DNA of 48,091 bases from assembly GCA_012727715.1 (NCBI GenBank), contig JAAYGN010000012.1, forward strand, positions 1-48,091. Reading direction: 5' to 3'. The DNA is from Desulfovibrionales bacterium (GTDB taxonomy: Bacteria; Desulfobacterota; Desulfovibrionia; Desulfovibrionales; Desulfomicrobiaceae). The translations under genes and the position numbers were made by a program. The notes beneath the pieces were generated by a model. That model saw only the letters and a list, made by a program, of their open reading frames with translations, was not told the DNA's origin and made no database searches. Below are positions 25,287 through 34,252 of this stretch, piece by piece. Every line of letters starts with the position of its first letter. Position 1 is the stretch's first letter.

Positions 25287-28200
25287 ATGGAAAGAAAGAA
25301 AAGACTTTTTAATCTACTCCAGCTCAAAATCCATCTTGGGATTCAAATCATCCTGGTAGTTTGTTTTTTTGCTCTGGGATATTTTATTTATCTGACTCAA
25401 CTTGATTTACTAAAAAATGATATCCAACGTCAGGGCCTGCAACAAGCAGAAATGGTTGCAGAAGCCAGTGTCACCTCTATTCAAAGAAAAAGTTACTATG
25501 TTCTTGAGGAGTTGGCTGCTAAGGCCGAGTACTCTTCCCTTGTGGCCTACTGTCAAATAACAGATTCTCTTGGAAAATCTTTTTTGCAAAATGAAGTGCA
25601 GCCAGGCTTAACGCGCGATGACCTTGCAGGGGCTTATGGTCCTAATGAGGTTGTGGTTGTTACCAAGGAAGTATTTTTTGATGGCAATATTGTCGGGTAC
25701 GTCAAGCTGGGGATGTTTGTTGATCAGGCCCAACGCAAGGCACAGCAAACCACTATCCAACTTATTGCTGGTTTTGCTGCGGTGCTCGGACTTATTGCCA
25801 TATTTCTTTATGTCTATTTAAATCACCTACTCATCTTGCCTGTTGTGAACCTCTCTATTTTAACCGAAAGTCTGTCCAAGGGAGAATTTGTCACTACCAA
25901 CTTGGATCGACGTAAAGATGAGATAGGCGTTCTGGCTCATGGTTTTAATAACATGAGCCGTAACCTGAAAGAATTGTATAAAACTCTTGAGAAAAAAGTT
26001 GAAGCTCGCACAGAGGATTTAAATAACGCCTACAATGAGTTGCAGGCCATTTTTGACAACTCTTTGGTGGGTATTGCTGTTCTTTCCTCAGACCACCATG
26101 TAGTCAGGGCAAATAGCAGGTTTGCAGCTATTTTTGGTTATGACATGGAGGAGATTCCTCAGATTCCGCCAGAAAAATTTCATGTTTCCACTCGAGATTT
26201 CGATCTTTTTATTGAAAAATTTTATAGTCGTCTTCATGAAGCTGAAATTGCGCAATTAGAGTTTCAGTTTCGAAAAAAGGATGGAGCGGTGTTTTGGAGC
26301 CAGGTATCAGCCAAGGCTATTGACCCTTTGGATTTGGATAAGGGGGTCATTTTTGTTTTGGAGGATATTTCTGACCGGAAGAAAGCGAGTGAGATGCTCA
26401 GACAGCATGCTGAGGACTTGCGAGTGGCCAAGGAAGAGGCAGACAAGGCTACCCGTTCAAAAAGTGAGTTTTTAGCTAGAATGAGCCATGAAATCCGAAC
26501 TCCCATGAATGCAATTTTGGGTATGGCTGAAATGCTCCAGGAATCAGAGCTTAGTCCAAATCAACAAGAATATGTTGAAACCTTTAGCTCGGCTGGTGAG
26601 CTGCTTTTAGGCATAATCAATGATATCCTTGATTTTTCCAAGATTGAAGTTGGACAAATCAAACTGGAGTCAATCCCCTTTGTTTTGCGGGATCTTGTGG
26701 AGGATGTGACCAAACTTTTTATTTATCGTGCAGAAGAGAAGGGGCTTATTCTTGAGCAATCAGTTGCTCCCGGGTTATTGACGCGATATATTGGAGATCC
26801 AACCCGATTACGTCAGATCATTATTAACTTGGTGGGTAATGCCATTAAGTTTACCAATTACGGTAAAGTAAGTTTGTCGGTAACTGAGGATGTACTTGAT
26901 GATGGTTCCCCGTGTTGCTTGTTTAAGGTTGCTGATACAGGGGTAGGGATACCTAGGGTCAAGTTGGCAACAATCTTCGAAAGTTTTGCCCAGGCAGATT
27001 CTTCAACAACTCGGGAGTTTGGTGGCACTGGTCTTGGGCTGGCCATTTCCAAAAAACTTGTGGAACTGATGGGAGGCGATCTCTGGGTTGAAAGTGAAAT
27101 CAATGAGGGAACTGTTTTTTACTTTAAACTTCCCCTGGTTCCAGATTTTCAAACTCCTAAGATTGAGTCTCGAGCCCACCTTCAACCGGACACCAAAATT
27201 TTGATCATTGAAGGCAACTCTGCTTTGCCTGAGAGTATGTCCAATCAGGTACGTAGTTGGGGCATTGCTCCTGTGGTTAAGGATTCTGCAGCGATAGCCA
27301 TTGATGTGTTGGCCAACACAACGGACAATCCCTTTGATATTATTCTTATTGAAGCCATGGTGGATGGTGAGGCTGCTATTGACATCGCTCAACTCCTTAT
27401 TGGCCAGGGCCTTGATCTGGCCCCCATGGTTTTGGTGGTTAATTCCACACAAGAATTGGCTGACCTCCCTGAAGCCCAAGATTTTGGACCTGTTACTTAT
27501 ATTTTGCGTCAAGAACTCCAGGGGCAATTACAGGTACAAATTGCAGAAATTCTTTCCACTGTTCAGCGTCGTCATTTAGCTGATTTTGCAGGAAAGGCGT
27601 GGAAAATTTTATTGGTTGATGATGTTGAAGCCAATAGACGTGTTGTGGAACTTTTTTTACGAGATAGTAATGTGCAAATTATCCATGCAGAAAATGGAAA
27701 AGTTGCTTTGGATAAATTCACCGAGGAGCTCTTTGATCTGGTTCTTATGGATATGGAAATGCCGGTCATGGATGGTCTGGAAGCAACTCGAAGAATTCGG
27801 CTTTGGGAGCAGGAAAAGCGTGAATTCAAAACTCCCATTATCGCCCTGACCGCACATGCCTTTCAGGAACACAGACATAAAACCATGGATGCTGGTTGCA
27901 CTGAGTTTTTAGCCAAGCCAGTCAAAAAACAAGCTCTTTTAAATATTATTGATCTTTTTGCAGGGCAAAGAGAATCCTTTGATCAGCCTGCAGTAACAAG
28001 TCCTGTGGAAAAGACCGAGCCTGAACACATTGATTCTCCCATTCGTATAGATCCCGAATTAGAGGATTTGCGTCCTCTTTTCTTACGCACTGTGAGGGAT
28101 TTTCAAGTGCAGATAGCTGAGGCCATATTAGCAAAAGATTTTGTCACTATCCAACGCTGTGGTCATAGTTTGAAAGGTCTTGGGAGCACCTATGTTGTTG

Positions 28201-29057
28201 ATGAGATTAGTCAGGCTGGTAGAATTATAGAAGCAGCAGCCAGAGCACGTCAGCTCGCAGTCATAACTGAAGCGGCAAATCATTTGGCTATATTTATGGA
28301 CACGGGGAAGTCTCCCAAAATTCAGACTGCTGGCGAGTTTCTGGCTGAAGCAGTAGAAACTGGTATGACTCCCGATAGTTCTGGGCGTTTTGTTGTGCAT
28401 GTGTCATCAGAAATGACCGAATTAATACCATTTTTAATGGATGCCATGCAAAAAGATTTGGAATTAATGCACAAGGCCCTTGAACAAAAAGACTTCCCTA
28501 CAATTCGACGTTTTGGCCATAGCCATAAAGGTTTTGGAAGTACCTATGGCTTTCAGTTTATCAGTGTGGTTGGCAAAAAAGTGCAAATTGCAGCTGATGC
28601 CCAAGATGTAGAACAAGTTTCTGAGTTATTGAGGAAACTTGGTGAGTATCTGGAACGAGTGGATATTGTTTATGACGGCCCAGATTTGGTGGAGCAGGAA
28701 ATTGTTGAGCCTTTGTCCGTAGATACTCAGACCCAGGAAGCCGAAGCACCAGGAAAATCATTTGTGGTGGAAGTTGACGCAGAACTCTTTGAACTTGTGC
28801 CTTTATTTTTGGATACAATGAAGACGAATGTTACAGAAATGCGCCAGGCATTAGTTGATAAAAATTATGATGTTATTTGTCGGCATGGGCATAGTCAAAA
28901 AGGGTTAGGTAGTACGTATGGGTTTGATTATTTGGGGCACCTGGGTTTTCAAATCGAGTCTGCTGGGCGTCATAAACATGATACAGAGCTCGGGGCCCTT
29001 CTCGATGAAATGGAAGATTATATGAATAAAGTGCAAGTTACAAAGCAGGAAGGATAA
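25287..29057 (+). CDS. Hybrid sensor histidine kinase with degenerate receiver, receiver and three Hpt domains
   Basis: The product is 1256 residues from ATG 25287; a TTG start 10 codons earlier is possible. Approximate order: TM ~12-32, periplasmic sensor ~35-160, TM ~165-185, HAMP ~188-238, PAS ~245-365, HisKA with MSHEIRTPMNA (~400), HATPase ~505-615 with NLVGNAIKF, DTGVGIP and GGTGLGLAI, degenerate receiver ~635-758 (EG for DD, ILIEAMVDG lacking the Asp), true receiver ~771-891 with LVDDVEANRR and VLMDMEMPVMDG, then three Hpt domains. The Hpt domains carry HSLKGLGSTY (~958), HSHKGFGSTY (~1076) and HSQKGLGSTY (~1200). All three Hpt histidines are intact, suggesting several receiver outputs. 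The gene ends 2 bases before a receiver gene. Confidence 0.93.
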   Translation: MERKKRLFNLLQLKIHLGIQIILVVCFFALGYFIYLTQLDLLKNDIQRQGLQQAEMVAEASVTSIQRKSYYVLEELAAKAEYSSLVAYCQITDSLGKSFLQNEVQPGLTRDDLAGAYGPNEVVVVTKEVFFDGNIVGYVKLGMFVDQAQRKAQQTTIQLIAGFAAVLGLIAIFLYVYLNHLLILPVVNLSILTESLSKGEFVTTNLDRRKDEIGVLAHGFNNMSRNLKELYKTLEKKVEARTEDLNNAYNELQAIFDNSLVGIAVLSSDHHVVRANSRFAAIFGYDMEEIPQIPPEKFHVSTRDFDLFIEKFYSRLHEAEIAQLEFQFRKKDGAVFWSQVSAKAIDPLDLDKGVIFVLEDISDRKKASEMLRQHAEDLRVAKEEADKATRSKSEFLARMSHEIRTPMNAILGMAEMLQESELSPNQQEYVETFSSAGELLLGIINDILDFSKIEVGQIKLESIPFVLRDLVEDVTKLFIYRAEEKGLILEQSVAPGLLTRYIGDPTRLRQIIINLVGNAIKFTNYGKVSLSVTEDVLDDGSPCCLFKVADTGVGIPRVKLATIFESFAQADSSTTREFGGTGLGLAISKKLVELMGGDLWVESEINEGTVFYFKLPLVPDFQTPKIESRAHLQPDTKILIIEGNSALPESMSNQVRSWGIAPVVKDSAAIAIDVLANTTDNPFDIILIEAMVDGEAAIDIAQLLIGQGLDLAPMVLVVNSTQELADLPEAQDFGPVTYILRQELQGQLQVQIAEILSTVQRRHLADFAGKAWKILLVDDVEANRRVVELFLRDSNVQIIHAENGKVALDKFTEELFDLVLMDMEMPVMDGLEATRRIRLWEQEKREFKTPIIALTAHAFQEHRHKTMDAGCTEFLAKPVKKQALLNIIDLFAGQRESFDQPAVTSPVEKTEPEHIDSPIRIDPELEDLRPLFLRTVRDFQVQIAEAILAKDFVTIQRCGHSLKGLGSTYVVDEISQAGRIIEAAARARQLAVITEAANHLAIFMDTGKSPKIQTAGEFLAEAVETGMTPDSSGRFVVHVSSEMTELIPFLMDAMQKDLELMHKALEQKDFPTIRRFGHSHKGFGSTYGFQFISVVGKKVQIAADAQDVEQVSELLRKLGEYLERVDIVYDGPDLVEQEIVEPLSVDTQTQEAEAPGKSFVVEVDAELFELVPLFLDTMKTNVTEMRQALVDKNYDVICRHGHSQKGLGSTYGFDYLGHLGFQIESAGRHKHDTELGALLDEMEDYMNKVQVTKQEG

Positions 29058-29059
29058 CT

Positions 29060-29572
29060 ATGTATGTCCAAGACATTGATTCTATTGTTGGTCAATATGT
29101 TTCCCGCATCCCATTTTCTGTATTGCTCATTGATGATGAGTTTTTAATTGGGGAGGCCATGCGCATCAAGCTGGCTTCAGAAAAGGACATAACTTTTCAT
29201 TATTGTAAAGAGCCTGACAAGGCTTTGGAACAAGCCATCAGTACTCAGCCCACAACCATAATGCTTGATTTGGTCATGCCTGGTGTCAATGGTTTAACTA
29301 TGGTCAAATTTTTTAAAAGTAGCGAAGACTTTCACGATGTTCCTTTGATCGTGCTTTCCGCTCGTGAAGAACCAGAGCTTAAGAAGAAGGCTATTGCTCT
29401 TGGTGCCAATGACTATATGATTAAACTGCCAGACAAAACCGAACTTGTGGCACGAATTCGTTGTCATTCTGAGCGCTACGTCTTTAAACAGCAGCGCAAT
29501 GAACTTGTTATGAAAATTCATGCCATGTCCGGTAACTCCAAGGATGAGATAGTCTCTCCCTATCTTGAGTGA
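29060..29572 (+). CDS. Response regulator with single receiver domain and short C-terminal tail
   Basis: The 170-residue product has a receiver at residues ~20-140: SVLLIDDE (D25, D26), acceptor D70 in IMLDLVMPGVNG, IVLSARE and YMIKLPDK. The family lysine is in IKLPD rather than the usual KP. A ~30-residue helical tail follows, with no GGDEF, DNA-binding or HD output. It begins 2 bases after the kinase stop and is likely a direct target of its Hpt domains. Receivers of this subtype are often joined to GGDEF domains; here none follows. Confidence 0.88.
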   Translation: MYVQDIDSIVGQYVSRIPFSVLLIDDEFLIGEAMRIKLASEKDITFHYCKEPDKALEQAISTQPTTIMLDLVMPGVNGLTMVKFFKSSEDFHDVPLIVLSAREEPELKKKAIALGANDYMIKLPDKTELVARIRCHSERYVFKQQRNELVMKIHAMSGNSKDEIVSPYLE

Positions 29573-29653
29573 ATAGAGACCGAAAATTTCGCTCAGACCA
29601 AGAGGTTACAATATATCTTTTTATTTTTGCTGTAAGTTAAGCACAAGGTTTCC

Positions 29654-31972
29654 ATGATTAAATTACAACTTGTCAATATAAAAAATATTTTTCAGGAAAA
29701 ATATTCATTTGAATCTGCTTGGACCAAGTGCACAGAGGATCTTATAGCAATATTTAATATTGAACAGGTGCGACTCTACAAACGAGATCCCAAAAAAACA
29801 GAATTATTTTCTGTAGTACAGGTGTCTGGCCAACCTCTTGAAATTCGACTTCCATTTTCTACATCCAGTATTGCAGGATATACAGCGCTGACACAATTAC
29901 CTTTTGTATTAAAAAGTCTTAATGAAAAGGAATTGCAATCTATTCATGTCGATTTAAGTTTTGATACTCAATATGATAATTTCACTGGAGTGAAAACAAA
30001 AAATCTTATTTCCATGCCTATTCAGCATGAAAATTCCTTTATGGGTGTCTTGCAATTGGTGAACAAGGTTTCAGGTGATTTTAGCCGCGAGGATGAGGCT
30101 TTTTGTCGGCTGTTAGTCAATATTATGGGGCAAAAACTTGTCGAGGAATATAATCTTCCTCGCGGTCCTTACGAGCAACTGGTCTTTCGTGGTCTTATTA
30201 CCCAAAAACAATTGGAAGATGCTCAGGAAAAATCCTCTCAACGCCCTTTATCCACGTCGTATTTTCTCCAAGCCGATTATGATTTGAGTGTCAAAGATAT
30301 TGGTGCTTCGTTAGAACTTTTTTACCAAACGCCTTTTGTGCAGTTTGCCAACAATCCTGTATCAGACAAAATGCTTAAAAGAATCAATCGCCAGTACTTA
30401 ATCAAAAATATTTGGCTCCCCTGGCGTTTTGATGGTGATCATGTTGTTGTGTTGGTCTCCAATCCTCATGACATAGATAAAAATGAAGAAATACGTCGTA
30501 TAGTCAATGCCAAAAGCTATGAGTTTCGTGTTGCTCTTCAAGAAGAAATTTTAGCTTTTTTGGGCGATTTTAGCCAATTACCGCCTAAAGTACGTAGCAA
30601 GCTAGAAGAAAATAAGGCAGGTGATGCGACTTTAGATCCTGGAGATTTTTTGGGGGATAGTGGTGAAGATCCTCGCAGTAATAGTGATCTTGCCTCTGCC
30701 TTGGCAGGGCTCGCCGGAGAAGCTGATGAAGAGCTTGAGTCTGCTCATCTCCCTGAAGAAGATATCTCCCAGGAAAGTCGCCAGCTAGCTGTACGCTTTG
30801 TTAATCAAATCATCATGCATGCCCATAAAATTGGGGCGTCAGACATCCATATTGAACCATCTCGCACTGGCCGACCAGGACTTGTCAGAATGCGTATTGA
30901 CGGCTCCTGTGAAGAGGTTTTATCTCTTCCTGAGAGTACCATTAAGCCTGTTGTTTCGCGTATAAAGATTATTTCTAATTTGGATATTTCTGAAAGGCGG
31001 TTGCCCCAGGATGGCAAAGCTCGGGTGCGTTTTAAAGGGCGTGATCTTGAACTGCGTATTGCGACCTTACCCACGGTCAATGGTGAGTCTGTTGTATTAC
31101 GCATGTTGTCCTCTGGTCAGTCGCTTCCTTTTGAGAAATTAAATTTATCCAAGAAAAACCAAGCAGAAATAGAGCGGTTGATGATCAAACCCCATGGGAT
31201 TTTTTTAGTTGTGGGGCCAACTGGTTCAGGAAAAACAACAACACTGCATTCGATCCTAGCTAAAATCAACACACCAGATAAAAAAATTTGGACTGTAGAA
31301 GATCCTGTGGAAATTACCCAGCCCGGCTTACAACAAGTGCAAGTTGACAGTGCCATTGGTCTGGATTTTCCACGAATTATGCGTTCTTTTCTTCGAGCAG
31401 ATCCGGATGTGATTTTGGTTGGCGAAATGCGTGACTTTCAAACAGCACAAATAGGTGTGGAAGCATCTTTGACCGGGCACATGGTATTCTCCACCTTGCA
31501 TACCAACTCAGCCCCTGAAACAGTGACACGACTTTTAGATATGGGTATTGAACCCCTTAATTTTTCCGAGGCGTTGCAAGGTGTGCTGGCTCAGCGTTTG
31601 GTAAAAACCCTGTGTTCCAGTTGTAAGCAGGAAAGCACGCCCAGTGATGAAGTCTGGGAACACTTGATTAAGCAGTATGGACAAGATTTTTTTCCAGAAC
31701 TTCAGGTTCAACGTTCCTCTGTGAAAATTTTTACAGCCAAGGGCTGCGCTAGGTGTGGGCAGTCTGGCTATAGAGGACGCACAGGCATCCATGAGTTACT
31801 GGTGGCCACGCCAGAAATTCGCAAAGCTATTGTTCAAAAACAGTCAGCAGAAGCAATTGCGACCCTGGCTATAGAACAGGGTATGCGTACATTGTATCAG
31901 GATGGTATTGCCAAGGTTATCAAAGGCGATATTGACATCTTCCAACTACAAAAGGTGACCGTATCTGATTAA
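29654..31972 (+). CDS. GAF-domain PilB/GspE-type ATPase
   Basis: The 772-residue product starts with a GAF-like domain (residues ~20-165, containing NLISMPIQHENSFMGVLQL). It has a type II secretion N-terminal domain (~170-300, with RGLITQKQLEDAQ) and a full GspE/PilB ATPase (~370-765). ATPase motifs are Walker A VVGPTGSGKTTTLHSIL, Walker B/Asp box VILVGEMRDFQTAQ, His box GHMVFSTLHTNSAPET, and a zinc tetracysteine CSSC...CARCGQSGYRGRTG. Such ATPases drive pilus or pseudopilus assembly. No other pil/gsp gene lies here, so it must act with an apparatus encoded elsewhere. The GAF domain suggests control by a small ligand. Confidence 0.9.
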   Translation: MIKLQLVNIKNIFQEKYSFESAWTKCTEDLIAIFNIEQVRLYKRDPKKTELFSVVQVSGQPLEIRLPFSTSSIAGYTALTQLPFVLKSLNEKELQSIHVDLSFDTQYDNFTGVKTKNLISMPIQHENSFMGVLQLVNKVSGDFSREDEAFCRLLVNIMGQKLVEEYNLPRGPYEQLVFRGLITQKQLEDAQEKSSQRPLSTSYFLQADYDLSVKDIGASLELFYQTPFVQFANNPVSDKMLKRINRQYLIKNIWLPWRFDGDHVVVLVSNPHDIDKNEEIRRIVNAKSYEFRVALQEEILAFLGDFSQLPPKVRSKLEENKAGDATLDPGDFLGDSGEDPRSNSDLASALAGLAGEADEELESAHLPEEDISQESRQLAVRFVNQIIMHAHKIGASDIHIEPSRTGRPGLVRMRIDGSCEEVLSLPESTIKPVVSRIKIISNLDISERRLPQDGKARVRFKGRDLELRIATLPTVNGESVVLRMLSSGQSLPFEKLNLSKKNQAEIERLMIKPHGIFLVVGPTGSGKTTTLHSILAKINTPDKKIWTVEDPVEITQPGLQQVQVDSAIGLDFPRIMRSFLRADPDVILVGEMRDFQTAQIGVEASLTGHMVFSTLHTNSAPETVTRLLDMGIEPLNFSEALQGVLAQRLVKTLCSSCKQESTPSDEVWEHLIKQYGQDFFPELQVQRSSVKIFTAKGCARCGQSGYRGRTGIHELLVATPEIRKAIVQKQSAEAIATLAIEQGMRTLYQDGIAKVIKGDIDIFQLQKVTVSD

Positions 31973-32003
31973 CTCTCATGGGTTAATACGTCGTGAGGCC
32001 AAT

Positions 32004-32354
32004 GTGTCTGAAGATCATCTCCTCCTAGTACCCAAGAACTTGCAGCTTCGTCTGGAGACATGCCCTAGTTGTGGCTATAATCGACAAAGGTCTGACAACC
32101 ATTATTCTTCACCTTTTGAGTGTCCCAAGTGTGGTATTGTTTACGCATTGGCCATGGAGGAAGTTAAAAAGCATAATCGTGGCCAGCAATTGCAAGATGA
32201 GGCTGAGGTTGCTGCACAAAAATCCGAGACCAAGGAAATACAAGCACCACAAATGGGAGGGGCGGTTTTTGCCACACGAGAACGACTGCCTAGCTGGCTT
32301 ATTTTATTGGTAATTTTGGGTTGTGTTGCCGTTATTGGATTGTTATTGGTATAA
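32004..32354 (+). CDS. Small zinc-ribbon protein with C-terminal membrane anchor
   Basis: The 116-residue protein starts at GTG 32004 with GAGG 6 bases upstream. Two CxxC pairs, CPSCGYNRQ and CPKCGIVYAL (residues ~20-47), form a probable zinc ribbon. A polar linker follows, then one C-terminal helix (~96-115, LILLVILGCVAVIGLLLV). The tail anchor places the ribbon in the cytoplasm or periplasm depending on topology. It lies 31 bases after the GspE-like gene and may belong to that unit. No family name assigned; comparable zinc-ribbon/TM proteins are common in deltaproteobacteria. Confidence 0.75.
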   Translation: MSEDHLLLVPKNLQLRLETCPSCGYNRQRSDNHYSSPFECPKCGIVYALAMEEVKKHNRGQQLQDEAEVAAQKSETKEIQAPQMGGAVFATRERLPSWLILLVILGCVAVIGLLLV

Positions 32355-32355
32355 T
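32326..32355 (+). promoter_or_regulatory. Probable promoter of the Hsp20 gene
   Basis: TTGCCG (32326-32331), an 18-base spacer and a perfect TATAAT (32350-32355) overlap the end of the preceding gene. Initiation near 32362 would leave a leader of about 29 bases. It looks like a housekeeping promoter; no CIRCE repeat or clear heat-shock sigma signature is visible. Confidence 0.55.
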
Positions 32356-32390
32356 CTTGCGTAACGTTTTAGGCTTTTTGGGGATTTGGT

Positions 32391-32849
32391 ATGGCTAAAT
32401 TATTTTCTTGGGATCCTTGGATTGAATTGGAGAGTATGCAAGAAGATCTTTTTCGTCTGATAGAAGACGTTGTTCGCTCATCTCCTTTTGCGCGCACTTC
32501 AAGTCAGGTAGTACGTTATCGTCCTGTAGCTGATGTTATTGAACAAGAAGAGCAATTCATTATTCTTGTAGAGCTGTCTGGGATAGATCAGGAAGATATT
32601 TCTATTGAAGTCCATGGAAAAAAATTGATTGTTTACGGGACAAGAGCATTTCCTGTGGCTAGTCCTTCTGTGTCTTTTCATGCTCTTGAAGGATCTTATG
32701 GACAATTTGAACGGCAATTTATTTTGCCCGTGGATATCAATACAAGCTCAATCAAAGCAGTACTCAAATCCGGACTCTTAATGATCTTTATTTCTAAAGT
32801 TAGAACCATACCAGCACATACAATCATTAGTGTTAATGTAGATGAGTAG
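32391..32849 (+). CDS. Small heat shock protein (Hsp20/alpha-crystallin family)
   Basis: The 152-residue product has a short N-terminal arm (WDPWIELESMQEDLFRLIE) and an alpha-crystallin domain at ~45-140: RPVADVIEQEEQFIILVELSG, then DISIEVHGKKLIVYGTR, YGQFERQFILPVDI and the late AVLKSGLLMIFI, matching the A-x-x-x-n-GvL signature. It acts as an ATP-independent holdase. It precedes an HtrA-type protease by 51 bases, forming a small envelope/protein-quality group. There is no IxI-type tail beyond IISVNV. Confidence 0.9.
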   Translation: MAKLFSWDPWIELESMQEDLFRLIEDVVRSSPFARTSSQVVRYRPVADVIEQEEQFIILVELSGIDQEDISIEVHGKKLIVYGTRAFPVASPSVSFHALEGSYGQFERQFILPVDINTSSIKAVLKSGLLMIFISKVRTIPAHTIISVNVDE

Positions 32850-32900
32850 CACAAAAGTGTAGGCAATAGTTTTTGGCTGGAGTTGATACCAGGATAACCA

Positions 32901-34235
32901 ATGAAACGCTTGGTCACTTTTTTACTATTTTTTTGGGCGCTGCTAAGCGCTCATCTTGTTCTGGCTTCCTCACGTGAGATACGTATGACTCCGGTAGTCA
33001 AGACCGTACAGGAGTCTGCTCCTGCTGTAGTTAATATCCATACGTCAAGAATCGTTGAGCAGGAAGTTAATCCTTTTGGCTCCTTGTGGGGAGAGGATCA
33101 GTTTTTTCGCCATTTTTTTGGAGGAAAAGATCTGACCAGACGATTTGAACAGCGGAGCTTGGGTTCAGGGGTTGTCATTGATGCCTCAAAAGGGTTGGTT
33201 TTAACGAATGCTCACGTTATTGAAGGTGCTTCTGTAATTCGGGCTCGTCTTCTGGATGGTCGCCAATTTGAGGGAGAGCTCGTTGGCTCTGATCCTGATT
33301 TTGATCTGGCTATTTTGCGCTTAAAGGGTGCCCAAAATTTACCCCAGGCCATAATGGGGGACTCATCAGACATCATGATCGGTGAAACCATTATTGCCAT
33401 TGGCAACCCCTTTGGATTTGGAAATACAGTAACCACAGGTGTTGTTTCAGCTTTGGAACGAACCGTGGAAGCCAAACATGGTACGTTTACAGACTTTATC
33501 CAGACAGATGCCGCTATTAATCCAGGCAATAGTGGCGGGGCACTCATGAATTTGGCTGGGGAACTTATTGGCATTAATACAGCTATTTATGCTGAAGCTG
33601 AGGGTATTGGTTTTGCTATTCCCATTAACAAAGCCAAACGGGTCATGGAAGAGCTGGTCAGTAGCGGGCGGGTTCAGGCCGTCTGGTTGGGACTTGAGGG
33701 GCAGGATGTTGATGAGCGTATTGCCCGTTATCTGGGATTAGAGGAGATCAAAGGCATGATTGTGGTGGATATTCATGAAACTGCAGTCAAAGAAAGTGGT
33801 CTCCATAATGGTGATGTTATTTTGGCGGTTAATGGGGTCAGAGTTGAGGACCGTAGCCATTTTTTGCGTATCTTGAGAAACTTTACTGCTGGCCAAAATG
33901 TACATGTGGATATTTTTGGTGCAACAGGCAAGAACTCGGTACAAGTACGTCTTGAGCCTTTTACTGATACCAAAGCCTTGGATATGGCTGCCAAGCGTTG
34001 GGGTATATCCGTTACTCATGCGCAGAATGAGGTTGTTGTATCTCAGGTAAGAACGGGTAGCCCAGCTCAACAGCTTGGCCTTAAGTCTGGGGATGTTCTG
34101 GTTAAAGTCGCTGGGGATGTGCAAAGTTCTGTGGAAGATTTTGCCCGCTCCTTCAAGCGTTATCGTATGGCCAATACTGTGCTTTTGTTAGTGGCCAGAG
34201 ATGGACAGGGCTACTATGTGCGTTTGCGTATCTGA
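32901..34235 (+). CDS. HtrA/DegP-family periplasmic serine protease
   Basis: The 444-residue product has a signal peptide (hydrophobic core ~5-20, likely cleavage after LVLAS). The trypsin-like domain has the catalytic triad in LTNAHVIEG (His), DFDLAILRL (Asp) and NPGNSGGALMN (Ser). Two PDZ domains follow (~255-340 with GLHNGDVILAVNG, ~355-440 with LGLKSGDVLVKV). It degrades or refolds damaged periplasmic proteins. All catalytic residues are present and length is standard. Its stop overlaps the alanine racemase reading region. Confidence 0.93.
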   Translation: MKRLVTFLLFFWALLSAHLVLASSREIRMTPVVKTVQESAPAVVNIHTSRIVEQEVNPFGSLWGEDQFFRHFFGGKDLTRRFEQRSLGSGVVIDASKGLVLTNAHVIEGASVIRARLLDGRQFEGELVGSDPDFDLAILRLKGAQNLPQAIMGDSSDIMIGETIIAIGNPFGFGNTVTTGVVSALERTVEAKHGTFTDFIQTDAAINPGNSGGALMNLAGELIGINTAIYAEAEGIGFAIPINKAKRVMEELVSSGRVQAVWLGLEGQDVDERIARYLGLEEIKGMIVVDIHETAVKESGLHNGDVILAVNGVRVEDRSHFLRILRNFTAGQNVHVDIFGATGKNSVQVRLEPFTDTKALDMAAKRWGISVTHAQNEVVVSQVRTGSPAQQLGLKSGDVLVKVAGDVQSSVEDFARSFKRYRMANTVLLLVARDGQGYYVRLRI

Positions 34236-34252
34236 TGAATGGAGAGCTTTTT

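Noticed and set aside
22350-32354. Mobile or phage-like element in the signalling block
   Set aside because: Only the PilZ gene differs in composition. No transposase, integrase, terminal repeat or phage gene is present and the other genes are chromosomal signalling types.
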